Shown: positions 42,218-51,813 of the stretch, one piece after another
Position numbering within the stretch: position 1 is the stretch's first letter
Layout: each line of letters starts with the position of its first letter
Program-made: the position numbers and the translations under genes
NCBI GenBank assembly: GCA_947632705.1
Contig: CANRQE010000009.1
Location: forward strand, 1 to 55,685
Source: an uncultured Coprococcus sp.
GTDB taxonomy: Bacteria; Bacillota; Clostridia; Lachnospirales; Lachnospiraceae
Direction: 5' to 3'
DNA length: 55,685 nt
Notes under the pieces: model-generated
Database searches by the model: none
Told to the model about the DNA's origin: nothing
What the model saw: only the letters and a program-made list of their open reading frames with translations

Positions 42218-45200
42218 ATGAGGAAAAAACGGATTGTAAATCGATGGATTGCTTTTGGTATGGCAGTCATTATGCTGTTATCCTTAATTGCATATGATAA
42301 CCGGTTTGCGGCCAATGCATTAAATGACGAGGAACAGAGTGCCGATCCGGCCGTCATTGATGTTATGAAGGTTATTGAAAAGGCAGGGGAAGACGCCAAC
42401 CTTATGGAGCTGACTGCTTACTTTTCAGGAGAGAGTGTTCAGATTCAGGGCGGAGAGTATCTGTTGTATGATATGACAAAGCAGGAATTAAATGGGACCG
42501 GAACGACGGAAGAAGATACAACAGAGGAAGGAACAACAGAAGCTGAAACGACGGAAGAAGTAACCGAAACGGGAACGACGGAGGCAGATACGACAGGAGA
42601 AGGGACAACGGAAGCTGAAACGACGGAAGAAGTAACCGAAACGGGAACGACAGAGGCAGAAACGACAGAAGAAGGGACAACGGAAGCTGAAACGACGGAA
42701 AAGGCAACCGAAACCGGAACGACAGAGGCTGAAACGACAGAAGAAGAGACAACGGAAGAAGGGACAACGGAAGCTGAAACATCAGGAAGTGATATAGAAA
42801 AAGATTTAAAGGAAGAAATAACGATAGATGCAGTTTCACAGGATAAGCTGGTCATAGCCTTATATGTGCAGAAAAAGAGAAGTACGGATTATGAGCAGAT
42901 CGGGAAACTGACCCTGTATAAAGACAGCGAAGCTCCGAAAATTGATGAAGTAACTGTTATAACAGGTGATACGGTCAAGGCAAAGGACGAATACTATCTG
43001 GCTGCAAAAGCAGCGGAAGTTGAAGTCCGTGTTAAAGCATCTGATCTGGAAGGAACAGGCAGCGAAACGGAATATGTTTCCGGTATTGAAAGTGTTGTTG
43101 CCAAAACGAAAGGCGGGGAAGAGATTGTTTTTGAAAAAGGAGAATCGGATACATATACAGGAACTCTTGTAAAGGCAGGAGTATACACAATCGCCGCTTA
43201 TGATCAGGCAGGCAATGAGACGGTATATAAAGATACAATTGATATCAGGAATCCGAAGGAAATTAAGAATGTTACGGTTGAATATTGTGTTGTGAAACCG
43301 AAGGCAGAATTACATTATCTGCTGGTTCCAAAGGACAGAATAGACAGTGCAGCCCAAACGGCAGCCTTAAAGGTGGAGATTACGGAGACAAAAGCCGGCG
43401 AGTCAGTCGACAGGATTTTATATTTTTCTGTTGAAGACGGAATAAGCGGCGATGTAGAGATTAAAAATAATACGGCAGAGATTACAATACCTGTCAGTCA
43501 GGCGTCTACGAAGGATGGCCTGAATTGGCTGAAGCTGCGTATTGTTGATGAGGTTGGGCAGGAATACTATCCGCACAGCGAGGATGGGCATATCATTTTT
43601 ATGGAGGAAGCAGACCCGGATGTGACGGCAGATATCCAACTGACCAATGCAAAGGCGGAAAAAACAGTCTATAGTGATACAGAATATGAAGCCCTTTCTA
43701 AGGAAGAAAAATGGGCAAAGGAAATCGGAATCCATGTCGCTGCTGAAGGAAGAGGAAGCCTGATTAAGGACGTATCCTATTCACTTGACAATGGGAAAAA
43801 GGTGGTTTTGAAGAAAGATACAGGCGTTGCCGCTGACCCGTCGGGCTTTACATGGGAAAGCGAACAACTGGAACTTACAAAGCTGTTAGGAAAAGACGGG
43901 AAACATGACATTACCTTTAAGGTCACAGATTATTTTGATAATCAGACGACATATCAGACAACATTGTATTTGGATACAACGGCACCGGAGGTTTCGGCAG
44001 ACAGTACTGCGTTTGGAAAATCTGTAACGGATATTGAAACAACGGAAGTCCGTAACGACAGACAATACTACTGCCTGACAGATGCGGATGCATCTGAAAC
44101 GATTACGGTAAAGGCAGCGGATACAAACAGCGGAATCCGGCAGCTTACCGTTACGGTTAACGGGGAAGCACAGGAGATAAAAGAAGGGGCAGATACCTTT
44201 ACCTTTACGGAGGATACTCCGGGTTATTACGACGTCACCATACAGGCGCTGGACTATGCGGGAAATGAAAGCGAAGTAACAGAATTCGGCTTTATGATCA
44301 ACAACGGAGAGATTCAAACCTCTTTGAGTGCCGAAGTATATAATACGGAGACAAAAAATACGGAAAGTCTCGGTGAAAGCGGCGCATCCGCTTATACCAG
44401 ATTCAAAGCGGCAGCAGTTACCTATACAGCGACCGGTCTGGGCTTAAAAGCAGAAAATATTATAAACGATACAACCGGACCTTCAGACATTGTATGGGAG
44501 GAGGCAAAGGTAGAATCAGACAAGAACAATCCTGATCTGAAAACCGTTACGATAACCGGTATCCTGCCGGATGCAGAAGGACTCTATCAGATATCATTCG
44601 GCGTAAAAAAGCCGGGAAGTGCAAAGACGGCGGCTTCCGACTCCCTGCAGATTCTTTATGATAAGACAAAACCATCCGATTTTGTATTGGAAATGACAGA
44701 GCCTTACGGACGGGTAGAAGAAACGCCGGATATTTATTACTTCCGTACTGTACCGGAGGTTACTGCAGGAATCAAAGATAATTACAGTATAGAAAGCTTT
44801 ATTCTGAAGGATGATCAGAAGCCGGAACATACATGGATAATTACGGATGCAGATTCTTCGGTAGAGGATTGGGATGACGGAGCAGAGATCCGGAACCATA
44901 AGATAGAATTATCCGGTGCGGAAAAGAATCAGGTATGTTACCTGTCTTATGAAGCAGCCGACAAGGCGGGAAATATTGTAACGGGAGAAACCGGTATCGG
45001 TTTTGTCTATGATGATGTTGCTCCGAAGCTTACGGTATCGGAGGTCGGTGAATGGAATAAGGAAGATGTTACCCTTTCTGTAGAGGCCAGTGATGCTTTC
45101 TATGTCAGCAGGCTCGAAACAGAGGTTTATCGTGATGGCAGGAAGGTAGAAAGCCTGAGCGGAGACAATAAGGATTTTACAGTCGGAAAAGAAACGAAGA

Positions 45201-48200
45201 ATTCTCTGGTATATAGCAGGGAGGGTTCTTACAGGGTACGGATTCAGGTATATGATGCAGCAGGCAACATATCCGAAACGGTTACGAGAAGCTTCACAAT
45301 CGATAAGACGGCGCCTGAGGTTTCTGCATACAGCGCCGCATTCGGCGGAAAGTCTGTAGAGAATATTAAAACAACGGAGACCTATAACGGTAAGGATTAT
45401 TACTGTCTGACAAATCAGGATGCTTCCGAAACAATCACGGTTCAAACGTCCGATGACGGAAGCAGTATCAGACAGCTGACCGTTACCGTAAACGGTGAAG
45501 AACAGGAGATAAAAGAAGGGGAAAATACCTTTGTCTTTACCGAAACGGAGCCCGGTTATTATGATGTTACGGTGCAGGCGGCCGATTATGCAGGAAATGA
45601 AAGCCGGGTACTGGAGTTTGGGTTTATGATCAACAGCCGGGATATACAGACCTCATTGAGTGCCGAAGTATATAATACGGAGACAGAAGCAATGGAAAGT
45701 CTTGGCGTAAGCGGATCCTCCGCTTATACCAGATTTAAGGGAGCGGTAATTACATATACGGCGACAGGTCTGGGCATCAGCATAGAGGATATTACATACG
45801 GCAAAGAGACTGTATCCGGAATGACCTGGAACGAACCGGTGATTACGGAGGATGCAGAAAATCCGGATATGAAGACCATTACAATTACAGGAACGCTTCC
45901 GGATCAGGAAGAAATCTATGATATAGCCTTCAGCGTCAGGAAGCCGGGAAGTGAGAGCGGTGTGGTCCATGATTCCATGCGGATCATCTATGATAAGACA
46001 ATGCCGTTTGATTTTGTCCTGACTGCAGCAGGAACTTACGGTACATTAGAAGAAACGCCGGAGACCTATTATTATAATACGACGCCGAAGATCCTTGTGG
46101 AGCTGAAGGACAATTACAGTATTGAGCGGTTTGTATTGGCAGATGACCAGACTCCGGAGCATAAATGGGTGATCGTGGATGCGGATTCCGCAATTGAGGA
46201 ATTAGACGGTTATGCAGAGGTTTCGGATTATGAACTGGAGTTGGATGAGGCGATAAAAAATGAGTGGTTCCGGCTTACCTTCGATGCAGAGGATAAGGCG
46301 GGAAATCATATCATACAGGAGATGGAAAGCAGCTTTGTTTATGATGATACGGCGCCGGAAATTACGGTGGATGAGATTGATTACTGGAATAATCAGGATG
46401 TATCCCTGCAGGTAGATGTTAAGGATGAATTTTATGTCAGCAGACTGGAGACCGAGGTATACCGGAACGGTGAAAAAATTCAGAGTATCAGCGGAGATTA
46501 TGCCGGCTATGCACCGTTTACGATTGCAAAAGAGACCCGGAATGCGCTGGACTACAGCGAGGAGGGCGTTTATTCGGTAACTGTTTTGGCATATGATGCG
46601 GCGGGAAATGTATCAGAATCCGTTACAAAGAGCTTTGTAATTGACAAGACGCCGCCGGAAGTAACATGGAGTGGAATCCCGTCAGAGCCAAACAGAAGCA
46701 ACGGGAATGTAACCGTTGGATTTTCAGTAAAAGATGAATACGGAATCAATCCTGAAAACAGCGGCAGCGGAAATCAGGGGAAGGTTATCATTACCAGATA
46801 TTATAAGACCTTTGATGGAATTACCGGAAAGGATGCGGTTACGATTACAGATGCCGGTGAAAAAAGCATGTCTGCAGGCAGTGTCTGCGGACAAATGACG
46901 GATAAGGCCTGCTCCTATTATTTTGAAATTGAGGCAGTGGATAATGCCGGGAATTCAGAAGGCATCCTGCGGACGCCGGATTTCTATATTGACAGGACGG
47001 CGCCGGAATTTACGATATCGCCGCTTCCGTCTAAGACAAATCTTGGGTACTACAATGAAATGGTATCCTTTGATGTAAATGTTACAGAGCAGTATGCGTT
47101 TGCACATACTGTCCGTGTAGTGGATAAAAATGCAGGCGTGAACGGCGGAAACTGCGTCAGACTTGCAAACAGTACCGTTAACGAAAAGACGGGAACCTGC
47201 AGGGTGTCGGTGGATACGGCAAATGCGGTAAGCGGAACATTTGCGCTTACTGTGATTGTGACGGATATATTCGGGAACCAGACACAGAAGGATATCAGCT
47301 TTGTGATTGATAAACAGGAGCCTGTTATTACACTTGGCAGTGTGGCCGGCGTAAACAGGGGAGACGTAACAATACCTGTCACAATATCCGATGATTACAG
47401 ATATGGTTCCTATAATATAGAAGTCGTGAGACTGGATGCATCCGGACGGGAAGTGTATCATAACAGGACCTATCGGTCAGGAAGATGGGAAAACAGCAGA
47501 AGCATTGATTTTTCTGAAACCTTTGCAGAGGAAGGGGATTATACAGTTACGGTTACGGCTGTCGATCAGGCAGGCAATAAGGCCGTGGCAGGAAGTACAG
47601 CCTTTAGAATTGACAGAAACGCACCGGTGCTTTCCATCACAGGAATCAGTGACACACAGACATCGGCCTGTACAGCAACCCTGTCAATTGATGATTCTTT
47701 TGCCATGGGATATCAGAACAGTACGCAGAATGCAAGTGCAAATGTGGATATCACAAGAAAAACAGACAGTTCGCCGGAGACGACGATTGCAAATCTGACA
47801 TACAGTAATTTCAGCGGCACCAATCCACATACGGCAAGCTACAGCTTTAGCGAAGACGGTATTTATACGATTACCTTTGACGCTGTGGATGCATCCGGTA
47901 ACCGTGCACCTTCTGTCACAAGAACCTTTAAGGTGGATACGACGGCGCCGGATGTTACGGTAAGTGTAGCAGATAAAAACGCCGCCGCTGTCGGAAGCTA
48001 TGAGGCGGTCGGAAGCACGGATGCGGGAGACCCGAATTATGTGGTCATGAATGTGAATGTGGTAGAAACATTCTTTACGACAAACCATGTAACCTTTACG
48101 GTAAAGAAAGATGGCGTGGATGTATCCGGCCGGTATTTTACCGGATATGCGAACAGAGGCGAGACCAGCTCCGTATCCCAGCTTTTTGAAGAGGATGGAG

Positions 48201-48964
48201 TTTATACGGTCACAATTACAGCTGTCGATGAGCTGGGAAATGCAGCAGACGAGTATCATATCGTATTCAAGGTGGACAATACGGCTCCTACGATGGAGAA
48301 TACGGCAGTTTTGGACGCTTTCCGTGCAAAAGCAGATGCGGATGGCAATATTCTGCTGAACGGAGAGGATTTTGCCGCAATTGCGGAGTTAGGATATGAA
48401 GCGTTCTGGAATGTCAATGATACTTCTGTATTTACGGTAGATGTTAAAATGGATGGCGTAGATTTTATAGATTTTTCCGATTTGTCAGACGGATATCATA
48501 AAATGACGATTACGGTCACTGATGAGGTCGGGCATCAAAGTGTCGAAGAATTTGAATTTACCTATGACGGTACGGCGCCAAGAATTATCGTGAAGGGAAT
48601 TGAGAACGGAGAATCTGCAACAGAGCCGTTTACGCTTGCGGTCAGTCTGGAGAATCCGGACGATAGGATCACAAGAATCATGATCAACGGAGAGACGATC
48701 GATCCTGCTTTGTATGAAGAGACAAATACATACGAGTACTATGTAAACGAATATGGTGATTATGAAATTATAGTGGATGCTGCCGATACGGCAGGCAATA
48801 CATCATCCACTTATAACAGTAAGACCGGGGAAGTTTTTTCCTTCCAGTTAAAGGAAGAGACAAATCTCTGGATGTGGATTGTTATTATCATCGGAATCGT
48901 GCTTCTGATTACGTGCATCCTGATTCTGATTATAAGATCCGGGAAAAAGAGAAAACAATCATAA
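42218..48964 (+). CDS. Giant Ig-like surface protein, membrane anchored
   Basis: The ATG at 42218 follows AGGAGG (42204-42209). The 2248-residue protein starts with a signal-type hydrophobic segment (about 9-27). A Thr/Glu-rich stalk (about 93-190) is likely extended and possibly O-glycosylated. The bulk is roughly 20 Ig-like beta modules recognisable by recurring D-x-TAPE[VI]T and Y-D-A-A-G-N-x-S motifs. Residues about 588-1030 and 1031-1477 are a tandem duplication. The protein ends in a membrane helix (WMWIVIIIGIVLLITCILIL) and RSGKKRKQS, with no LPxTG sortase motif, so it stays in the membrane. It may be an adhesin or a mechanical sensor. It is the last gene of the FHA-kinase operon. Confidence 0.88.
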   Translation: MRKKRIVNRWIAFGMAVIMLLSLIAYDNRFAANALNDEEQSADPAVIDVMKVIEKAGEDANLMELTAYFSGESVQIQGGEYLLYDMTKQELNGTGTTEEDTTEEGTTEAETTEEVTETGTTEADTTGEGTTEAETTEEVTETGTTEAETTEEGTTEAETTEKATETGTTEAETTEEETTEEGTTEAETSGSDIEKDLKEEITIDAVSQDKLVIALYVQKKRSTDYEQIGKLTLYKDSEAPKIDEVTVITGDTVKAKDEYYLAAKAAEVEVRVKASDLEGTGSETEYVSGIESVVAKTKGGEEIVFEKGESDTYTGTLVKAGVYTIAAYDQAGNETVYKDTIDIRNPKEIKNVTVEYCVVKPKAELHYLLVPKDRIDSAAQTAALKVEITETKAGESVDRILYFSVEDGISGDVEIKNNTAEITIPVSQASTKDGLNWLKLRIVDEVGQEYYPHSEDGHIIFMEEADPDVTADIQLTNAKAEKTVYSDTEYEALSKEEKWAKEIGIHVAAEGRGSLIKDVSYSLDNGKKVVLKKDTGVAADPSGFTWESEQLELTKLLGKDGKHDITFKVTDYFDNQTTYQTTLYLDTTAPEVSADSTAFGKSVTDIETTEVRNDRQYYCLTDADASETITVKAADTNSGIRQLTVTVNGEAQEIKEGADTFTFTEDTPGYYDVTIQALDYAGNESEVTEFGFMINNGEIQTSLSAEVYNTETKNTESLGESGASAYTRFKAAAVTYTATGLGLKAENIINDTTGPSDIVWEEAKVESDKNNPDLKTVTITGILPDAEGLYQISFGVKKPGSAKTAASDSLQILYDKTKPSDFVLEMTEPYGRVEETPDIYYFRTVPEVTAGIKDNYSIESFILKDDQKPEHTWIITDADSSVEDWDDGAEIRNHKIELSGAEKNQVCYLSYEAADKAGNIVTGETGIGFVYDDVAPKLTVSEVGEWNKEDVTLSVEASDAFYVSRLETEVYRDGRKVESLSGDNKDFTVGKETKNSLVYSREGSYRVRIQVYDAAGNISETVTRSFTIDKTAPEVSAYSAAFGGKSVENIKTTETYNGKDYYCLTNQDASETITVQTSDDGSSIRQLTVTVNGEEQEIKEGENTFVFTETEPGYYDVTVQAADYAGNESRVLEFGFMINSRDIQTSLSAEVYNTETEAMESLGVSGSSAYTRFKGAVITYTATGLGISIEDITYGKETVSGMTWNEPVITEDAENPDMKTITITGTLPDQEEIYDIAFSVRKPGSESGVVHDSMRIIYDKTMPFDFVLTAAGTYGTLEETPETYYYNTTPKILVELKDNYSIERFVLADDQTPEHKWVIVDADSAIEELDGYAEVSDYELELDEAIKNEWFRLTFDAEDKAGNHIIQEMESSFVYDDTAPEITVDEIDYWNNQDVSLQVDVKDEFYVSRLETEVYRNGEKIQSISGDYAGYAPFTIAKETRNALDYSEEGVYSVTVLAYDAAGNVSESVTKSFVIDKTPPEVTWSGIPSEPNRSNGNVTVGFSVKDEYGINPENSGSGNQGKVIITRYYKTFDGITGKDAVTITDAGEKSMSAGSVCGQMTDKACSYYFEIEAVDNAGNSEGILRTPDFYIDRTAPEFTISPLPSKTNLGYYNEMVSFDVNVTEQYAFAHTVRVVDKNAGVNGGNCVRLANSTVNEKTGTCRVSVDTANAVSGTFALTVIVTDIFGNQTQKDISFVIDKQEPVITLGSVAGVNRGDVTIPVTISDDYRYGSYNIEVVRLDASGREVYHNRTYRSGRWENSRSIDFSETFAEEGDYTVTVTAVDQAGNKAVAGSTAFRIDRNAPVLSITGISDTQTSACTATLSIDDSFAMGYQNSTQNASANVDITRKTDSSPETTIANLTYSNFSGTNPHTASYSFSEDGIYTITFDAVDASGNRAPSVTRTFKVDTTAPDVTVSVADKNAAAVGSYEAVGSTDAGDPNYVVMNVNVVETFFTTNHVTFTVKKDGVDVSGRYFTGYANRGETSSVSQLFEEDGVYTVTITAVDELGNAADEYHIVFKVDNTAPTMENTAVLDAFRAKADADGNILLNGEDFAAIAELGYEAFWNVNDTSVFTVDVKMDGVDFIDFSDLSDGYHKMTITVTDEVGHQSVEEFEFTYDGTAPRIIVKGIENGESATEPFTLAVSLENPDDRITRIMINGETIDPALYEETNTYEYYVNEYGDYEIIVDAADTAGNTSSTYNSKTGEVFSFQLKEETNLWMWIVIIIGIVLLITCILILIIRSGKKRKQS
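42494..42787 (+). repeat. Thr/Glu-rich low-complexity stalk repeats
   Basis: Degenerate repeats of GTTEAETTEE and EVTETGTTEA give an extended stalk of nearly 100 residues; the DNA is similar unit to unit. Confidence 0.85.
43982..46650 (+). repeat. Large tandem duplication of about 1.33 kb
   Basis: The segment starting at 43982 is repeated from about 45311. Matching landmarks include QLTVTVNGE, IQTSLSAEVYNTET, SAYTRFK and FYVSRLETEVYR-type sequence. The copies have diverged, so the duplication is not recent. Confidence 0.85.
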
Positions 48965-48969
48965 AACAA

Positions 48970-49033
48970 AAAATCCGGTATATGGGCGACACATGTCCCG
49001 CATGATGGGGCGGTATGATTTATGCCGGATTTT
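48970..49033 (+). terminator. Terminator after the giant surface protein gene
   Basis: aaaatccgg (48970-48978) pairs with ccggatttt (49025-49033), and extra pairing occurs inside the long loop (gggcga...tgtccc). A T run follows at 49036-49040. Confidence 0.65.
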
Positions 49034-49051
49034 ACTTTTTGGGAGACAGAT

Positions 49052-49699
49052 ATGTTTAAGGCAGCAGTCTTTGATATGGACGGTGTATTGCTCGATACAG
49101 AGAAGGTATACCGCTTATGTTGGAAAAAGAATGGTATGAGCATTGGGCTTTCAGAGGAGGAAATGGAGCTTCTCTGCGAAAAAATCGCAGGCGGCACCAA
49201 AAAGCATAATGCCGGTGTGTTTAAAGAAAAAATGGGTGAAGATTTCGATTATACGGAATTTCGAAAGAAAACGATGCAGATGTTTGAGGAATATCTTTTG
49301 CAGCATGGAATTGATGTGAAACGGGGCGTGGAAAAGACCTTGCGGACTTTGAAGGAGCGGGGAATCCGTATGGCACTCGCAACCTCTACGGACCGTATCC
49401 TCGCCATAGACCGTCTGACAAAAACGGGGCTGTATTCGTTTTTTGATGCGGCAGTATTCGGAGATGAAATTGAATACGGAAAACCCGAGCCGGATATTTA
49501 TCTGAAGGCCTGTGAAAAGTTACGGGTGCAGCCCAAAGAAGCTGTGGGGGTTGAGGATTCCATAAACGGCATTCTTTCTGCAAGCTCCGCAGGGCTATAT
49601 ACCGTAATGGTGGTCGATCTGATCCGGCCAAATGCAGTGACAAAGGAAAAAGCAGCAAAGACTTATTATCATATTGCGGACCTTCTGGAATTGTTTTAA
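49052..49699 (+). CDS. HAD-superfamily hydrolase (phosphatase/phosphoglucomutase-like)
   Basis: The ATG at 49052 follows gggaga. The 215-residue protein is a HAD subfamily IA enzyme: FDMDGVLLDTE (nucleophile and acid/base Asp), LATSTD (motif II), KPEPDIYL (motif III Lys) and GVEDSINGI (motif IV). Such enzymes dephosphorylate small sugar phosphates or nucleotides, or act as beta-phosphoglucomutases. It lies right behind the surface protein terminator and is not obviously linked to its neighbours. Confidence 0.88.
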   Translation: MFKAAVFDMDGVLLDTEKVYRLCWKKNGMSIGLSEEEMELLCEKIAGGTKKHNAGVFKEKMGEDFDYTEFRKKTMQMFEEYLLQHGIDVKRGVEKTLRTLKERGIRMALATSTDRILAIDRLTKTGLYSFFDAAVFGDEIEYGKPEPDIYLKACEKLRVQPKEAVGVEDSINGILSASSAGLYTVMVVDLIRPNAVTKEKAAKTYYHIADLLELF

Positions 49700-49755
49700 A
49701 CGGACATATATTCTATACCCCTTTCATATAATAGGATTGAGAGGGGGAGAGGGAT

Positions 49756-50118
49756 ATGGCAATCGGCACGAAGCTGCTCAGCCTGTTAAAGGCGCTGGTA
49801 ATTTCCTATATTATTACCGGAGTTTTATTGTTGGGGATTGCATTTGCACTATACAAGTTCGGAATCAGTGAAAATGCAGTCAACCTTGCAATCATCGTGG
49901 TGTATGTGGTAGCGTCCTTTGCAGGCGGCTTTCTGGCAGGTAAGATGGTGAAAGAGAAAAAGTACATATGGGGCTGTTTTTTAGGACTTGCCTATATGGC
50001 AGTTATATGCATTGTTTCTTTTATAATGAACGGAACCGTGGATTTCTCAGGAAGCTCCGCACTCACCGCATTGATGCTCTGTGTAGGCGGTGGTATGCTG
50101 GGCGGGATGCTCAGTTAA
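49756..50118 (+). CDS. TIGR04086-like small membrane protein
   Basis: This 120-residue protein has four predicted membrane helices: about residues 10-32, 38-58, 70-92 and 95-118. It resembles the TIGR04086 family from Clostridia, usually found beside the SCIFF peptide genes, as here. Conserved-looking features are the glycine-rich AGGFLAGKMVKEKKYIWG turn between helices 2 and 3 and GGGMLGGMLS at the C-terminus. The function is unknown. The start has a strong gagggggag Shine-Dalgarno and a TATAAT box at 49727-49732 upstream. Confidence 0.75.
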   Translation: MAIGTKLLSLLKALVISYIITGVLLLGIAFALYKFGISENAVNLAIIVVYVVASFAGGFLAGKMVKEKKYIWGCFLGLAYMAVICIVSFIMNGTVDFSGSSALTALMLCVGGGMLGGMLS

Positions 50119-50127
50119 AAAAAATAC

Positions 50128-50156
50128 TTTTACTTTATGTTAGTTTGTGCTATAAT
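50128..50156 (+). promoter_or_regulatory. Promoter of the SCIFF peptide gene
   Basis: TTTTAC (50128-50133) and TATAAT (50151-50156) are spaced 17 bases apart, with a TGC extended -10. The -10 lies 33 bases before the peptide start. Confidence 0.75.
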
Positions 50157-50189
50157 CTCGCTATATGACATAAAAGGAGCGATTTACTT

Positions 50190-50339
50190 ATGAAAAGAAT
50201 AAAGACACTCACAACCGGGACAATGAAAAATACAATGGTAAAGGGCGGATGCGGTGAATGCCAGACATCCTGTCAGTCAGCTTGTAAAACATCCTGCACA
50301 GTGGGAAACCAGAGCTGTGAGAATGTGAATAACAAGTAA
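50190..50339 (+). CDS. scfA: SCIFF peptide (six cysteines in forty-five) precursor
   Basis: This 49-residue peptide is almost identical in pattern to the known SCIFF precursors of Clostridia. An N-terminal MKRIKTLTTGTMKNTMVKGG leader is followed by a core with six cysteines (21, 24, 28, 32, 36 and 43) in GGCGECQTSCQSACKTSC. The maturase makes thioether links from cysteines to the backbone of Thr residues. The peptide is near universal in Clostridia, but its cellular role is not settled. The ribosome binding site aaggag has a 10-base spacing. Confidence 0.97.
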   Translation: MKRIKTLTTGTMKNTMVKGGCGECQTSCQSACKTSCTVGNQSCENVNNK

Positions 50340-50363
50340 TAGAATGTTATGAAGCAAACAGCG

Positions 50364-50393
50364 AAAGGGGACCGTCTTACGACAGTCCTCTTT
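50364..50393 (+). terminator. Hairpin between scfA and scfB (likely attenuator)
   Basis: aaaggggac (50364-50372) pairs with gtcctcttt (50385-50393), and gtc/gac pair inside around a TTAC loop with one mismatch. The trailing T tract is short. It probably lets more scfA than scfB be made, as expected for a peptide substrate and its enzyme. Confidence 0.6.
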
Positions 50394-50421
50394 AGTTGCG
50401 TGTTGTAATAAAGGAGCATAT

Positions 50422-51813
50422 ATGGTTCATCAGTACAAGAACAATGGTTATAATATAGTACTCGATGTATGCAGTGGTTCGGTTCATGTAGTTGATGACC
50501 TGGTCTATGATATTATTGAAAATTATGAGCATCATACAAAAGAGCAGGTTGCGGAGCTCCTGACCGGATATGACAGAGAAGAAGTGTTTTCTGCTTATGA
50601 TGAAGTGACGGAGCTGGTAGAGAACGGAACTTTATTTTCAGAAGATATTTTCAGGGATTATATTATTGACTTTAAAAAAAGAAAGACCGTGGTAAAGGCA
50701 TTGTGTATCCATATCGCCCATGATTGTAATCTGGCATGCAGATATTGTTTTGCCGGAGAGGGTGAATATAAAGGGGACAGAGCGCTGATGCCGCTTGATA
50801 TAGCAAAGAAATCATTGGATTTTCTGGTGGCTCATTCCGGTAACCGTAAGAATCTGGAGGTGGATTTTTTCGGCGGCGAGCCGCTTATGAACTGGGATGT
50901 GGTTAAGCAAACCGTCGAATACGGAAGAAGCCTCGAAAAGCAGCATGACAAGAAATTCCGTTTTACCCTGACTACGAACGGAGTGCTGCTTAATGATGAA
51001 ATCATGGAATTTGCCAACCGGGAGATGAGCAATGTCGTTTTGAGCATTGACGGAAGAAAAGAAATCCATGACCATATGAGACCGACTCCAAACGGGAAGG
51101 GCAGTTATGAGCTGATCCTGCCGAAGTTTAAGGAATTTGCAAAGAAACGGGCAGGCAGGAGCTATTATGTCAGGGGAACCTATACGCATAATAATCTGGA
51201 TTTTGCAAAAGACGTTTTACATATGGCGGATCTGGGATTTGATCAGATTTCCATAGAACCGGTAGTATCCCAGCCGGAGGAACCATATGCGATCAGGGAG
51301 GAAGATCTCCCGGTCCTGTTAGAGCAGTATGATATACTTGCAAAAGAAATGATCCGCAGGAAAAAAGAGGGAAGAGGCTTCAATTTCTTCCACTTCATGA
51401 TAGATCTGACAGGCGGGCCGTGTGTGGCAAAGCGGTTATCAGGCTGCGGCTCCGGCACAGAATATCTGGCCGTTACGCCTTGGGGGGATCTGTATCCGTG
51501 CCACCAGTTTGTAGGGGAGGATGGATATTGTATCGGAAATGTGTATGATGGCATTACAAAGCCGGAAATTGTGGACGAGTTCAAGCTATGTAATGTGTAT
51601 GCGAAGGAAAAATGCAGAGATTGTTTTGCACGATTCTATTGCAGCGGCGGCTGCGCAGCCAATTCTTATAAGTTTCACGGCAATATACTGGATGCCTACG
51701 ACATTGGCTGTACACTTCAGAAAAAGCGGATTGAATGTGCGATTATGATAAAAGCAGCATTGGCGGACGAGGAAGAAAATAATCTGGAGAACGAAAAAGG
51801 AGAATTACAATGA
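50422..51813 (+). CDS. scfB: SCIFF thioether-forming radical SAM maturase
   Basis: This 463-residue enzyme matches the thioether cross-link-forming SCIFF maturase (TIGR03974 type). The N-terminal peptide-recognition domain (about 1-85) is followed by the radical SAM core with CNLACRYCF (Cys at about residues 104, 108 and 111) and FFGGEPLMNW. The SPASM region contains CGSGTEYLAVTPWGDLYPCHQF and CRDCFARFYCSGGCAAN. It installs Cys-thioether bonds in the SCIFF peptide. The start has aaaggag 5 bases before the ATG, and its stop overlaps secDF by 4 bases. Confidence 0.96.
   Translation: MVHQYKNNGYNIVLDVCSGSVHVVDDLVYDIIENYEHHTKEQVAELLTGYDREEVFSAYDEVTELVENGTLFSEDIFRDYIIDFKKRKTVVKALCIHIAHDCNLACRYCFAGEGEYKGDRALMPLDIAKKSLDFLVAHSGNRKNLEVDFFGGEPLMNWDVVKQTVEYGRSLEKQHDKKFRFTLTTNGVLLNDEIMEFANREMSNVVLSIDGRKEIHDHMRPTPNGKGSYELILPKFKEFAKKRAGRSYYVRGTYTHNNLDFAKDVLHMADLGFDQISIEPVVSQPEEPYAIREEDLPVLLEQYDILAKEMIRRKKEGRGFNFFHFMIDLTGGPCVAKRLSGCGSGTEYLAVTPWGDLYPCHQFVGEDGYCIGNVYDGITKPEIVDEFKLCNVYAKEKCRDCFARFYCSGGCAANSYKFHGNILDAYDIGCTLQKKRIECAIMIKAALADEEENNLENEKGELQ

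Noticed and set aside
42402..42855. Antisense Leu/Ser/Val-rich frames opposite the Thr/Glu stalk
   Set aside because: They are the complement of the ACG/GAA repeats encoding the stalk; no start signal.
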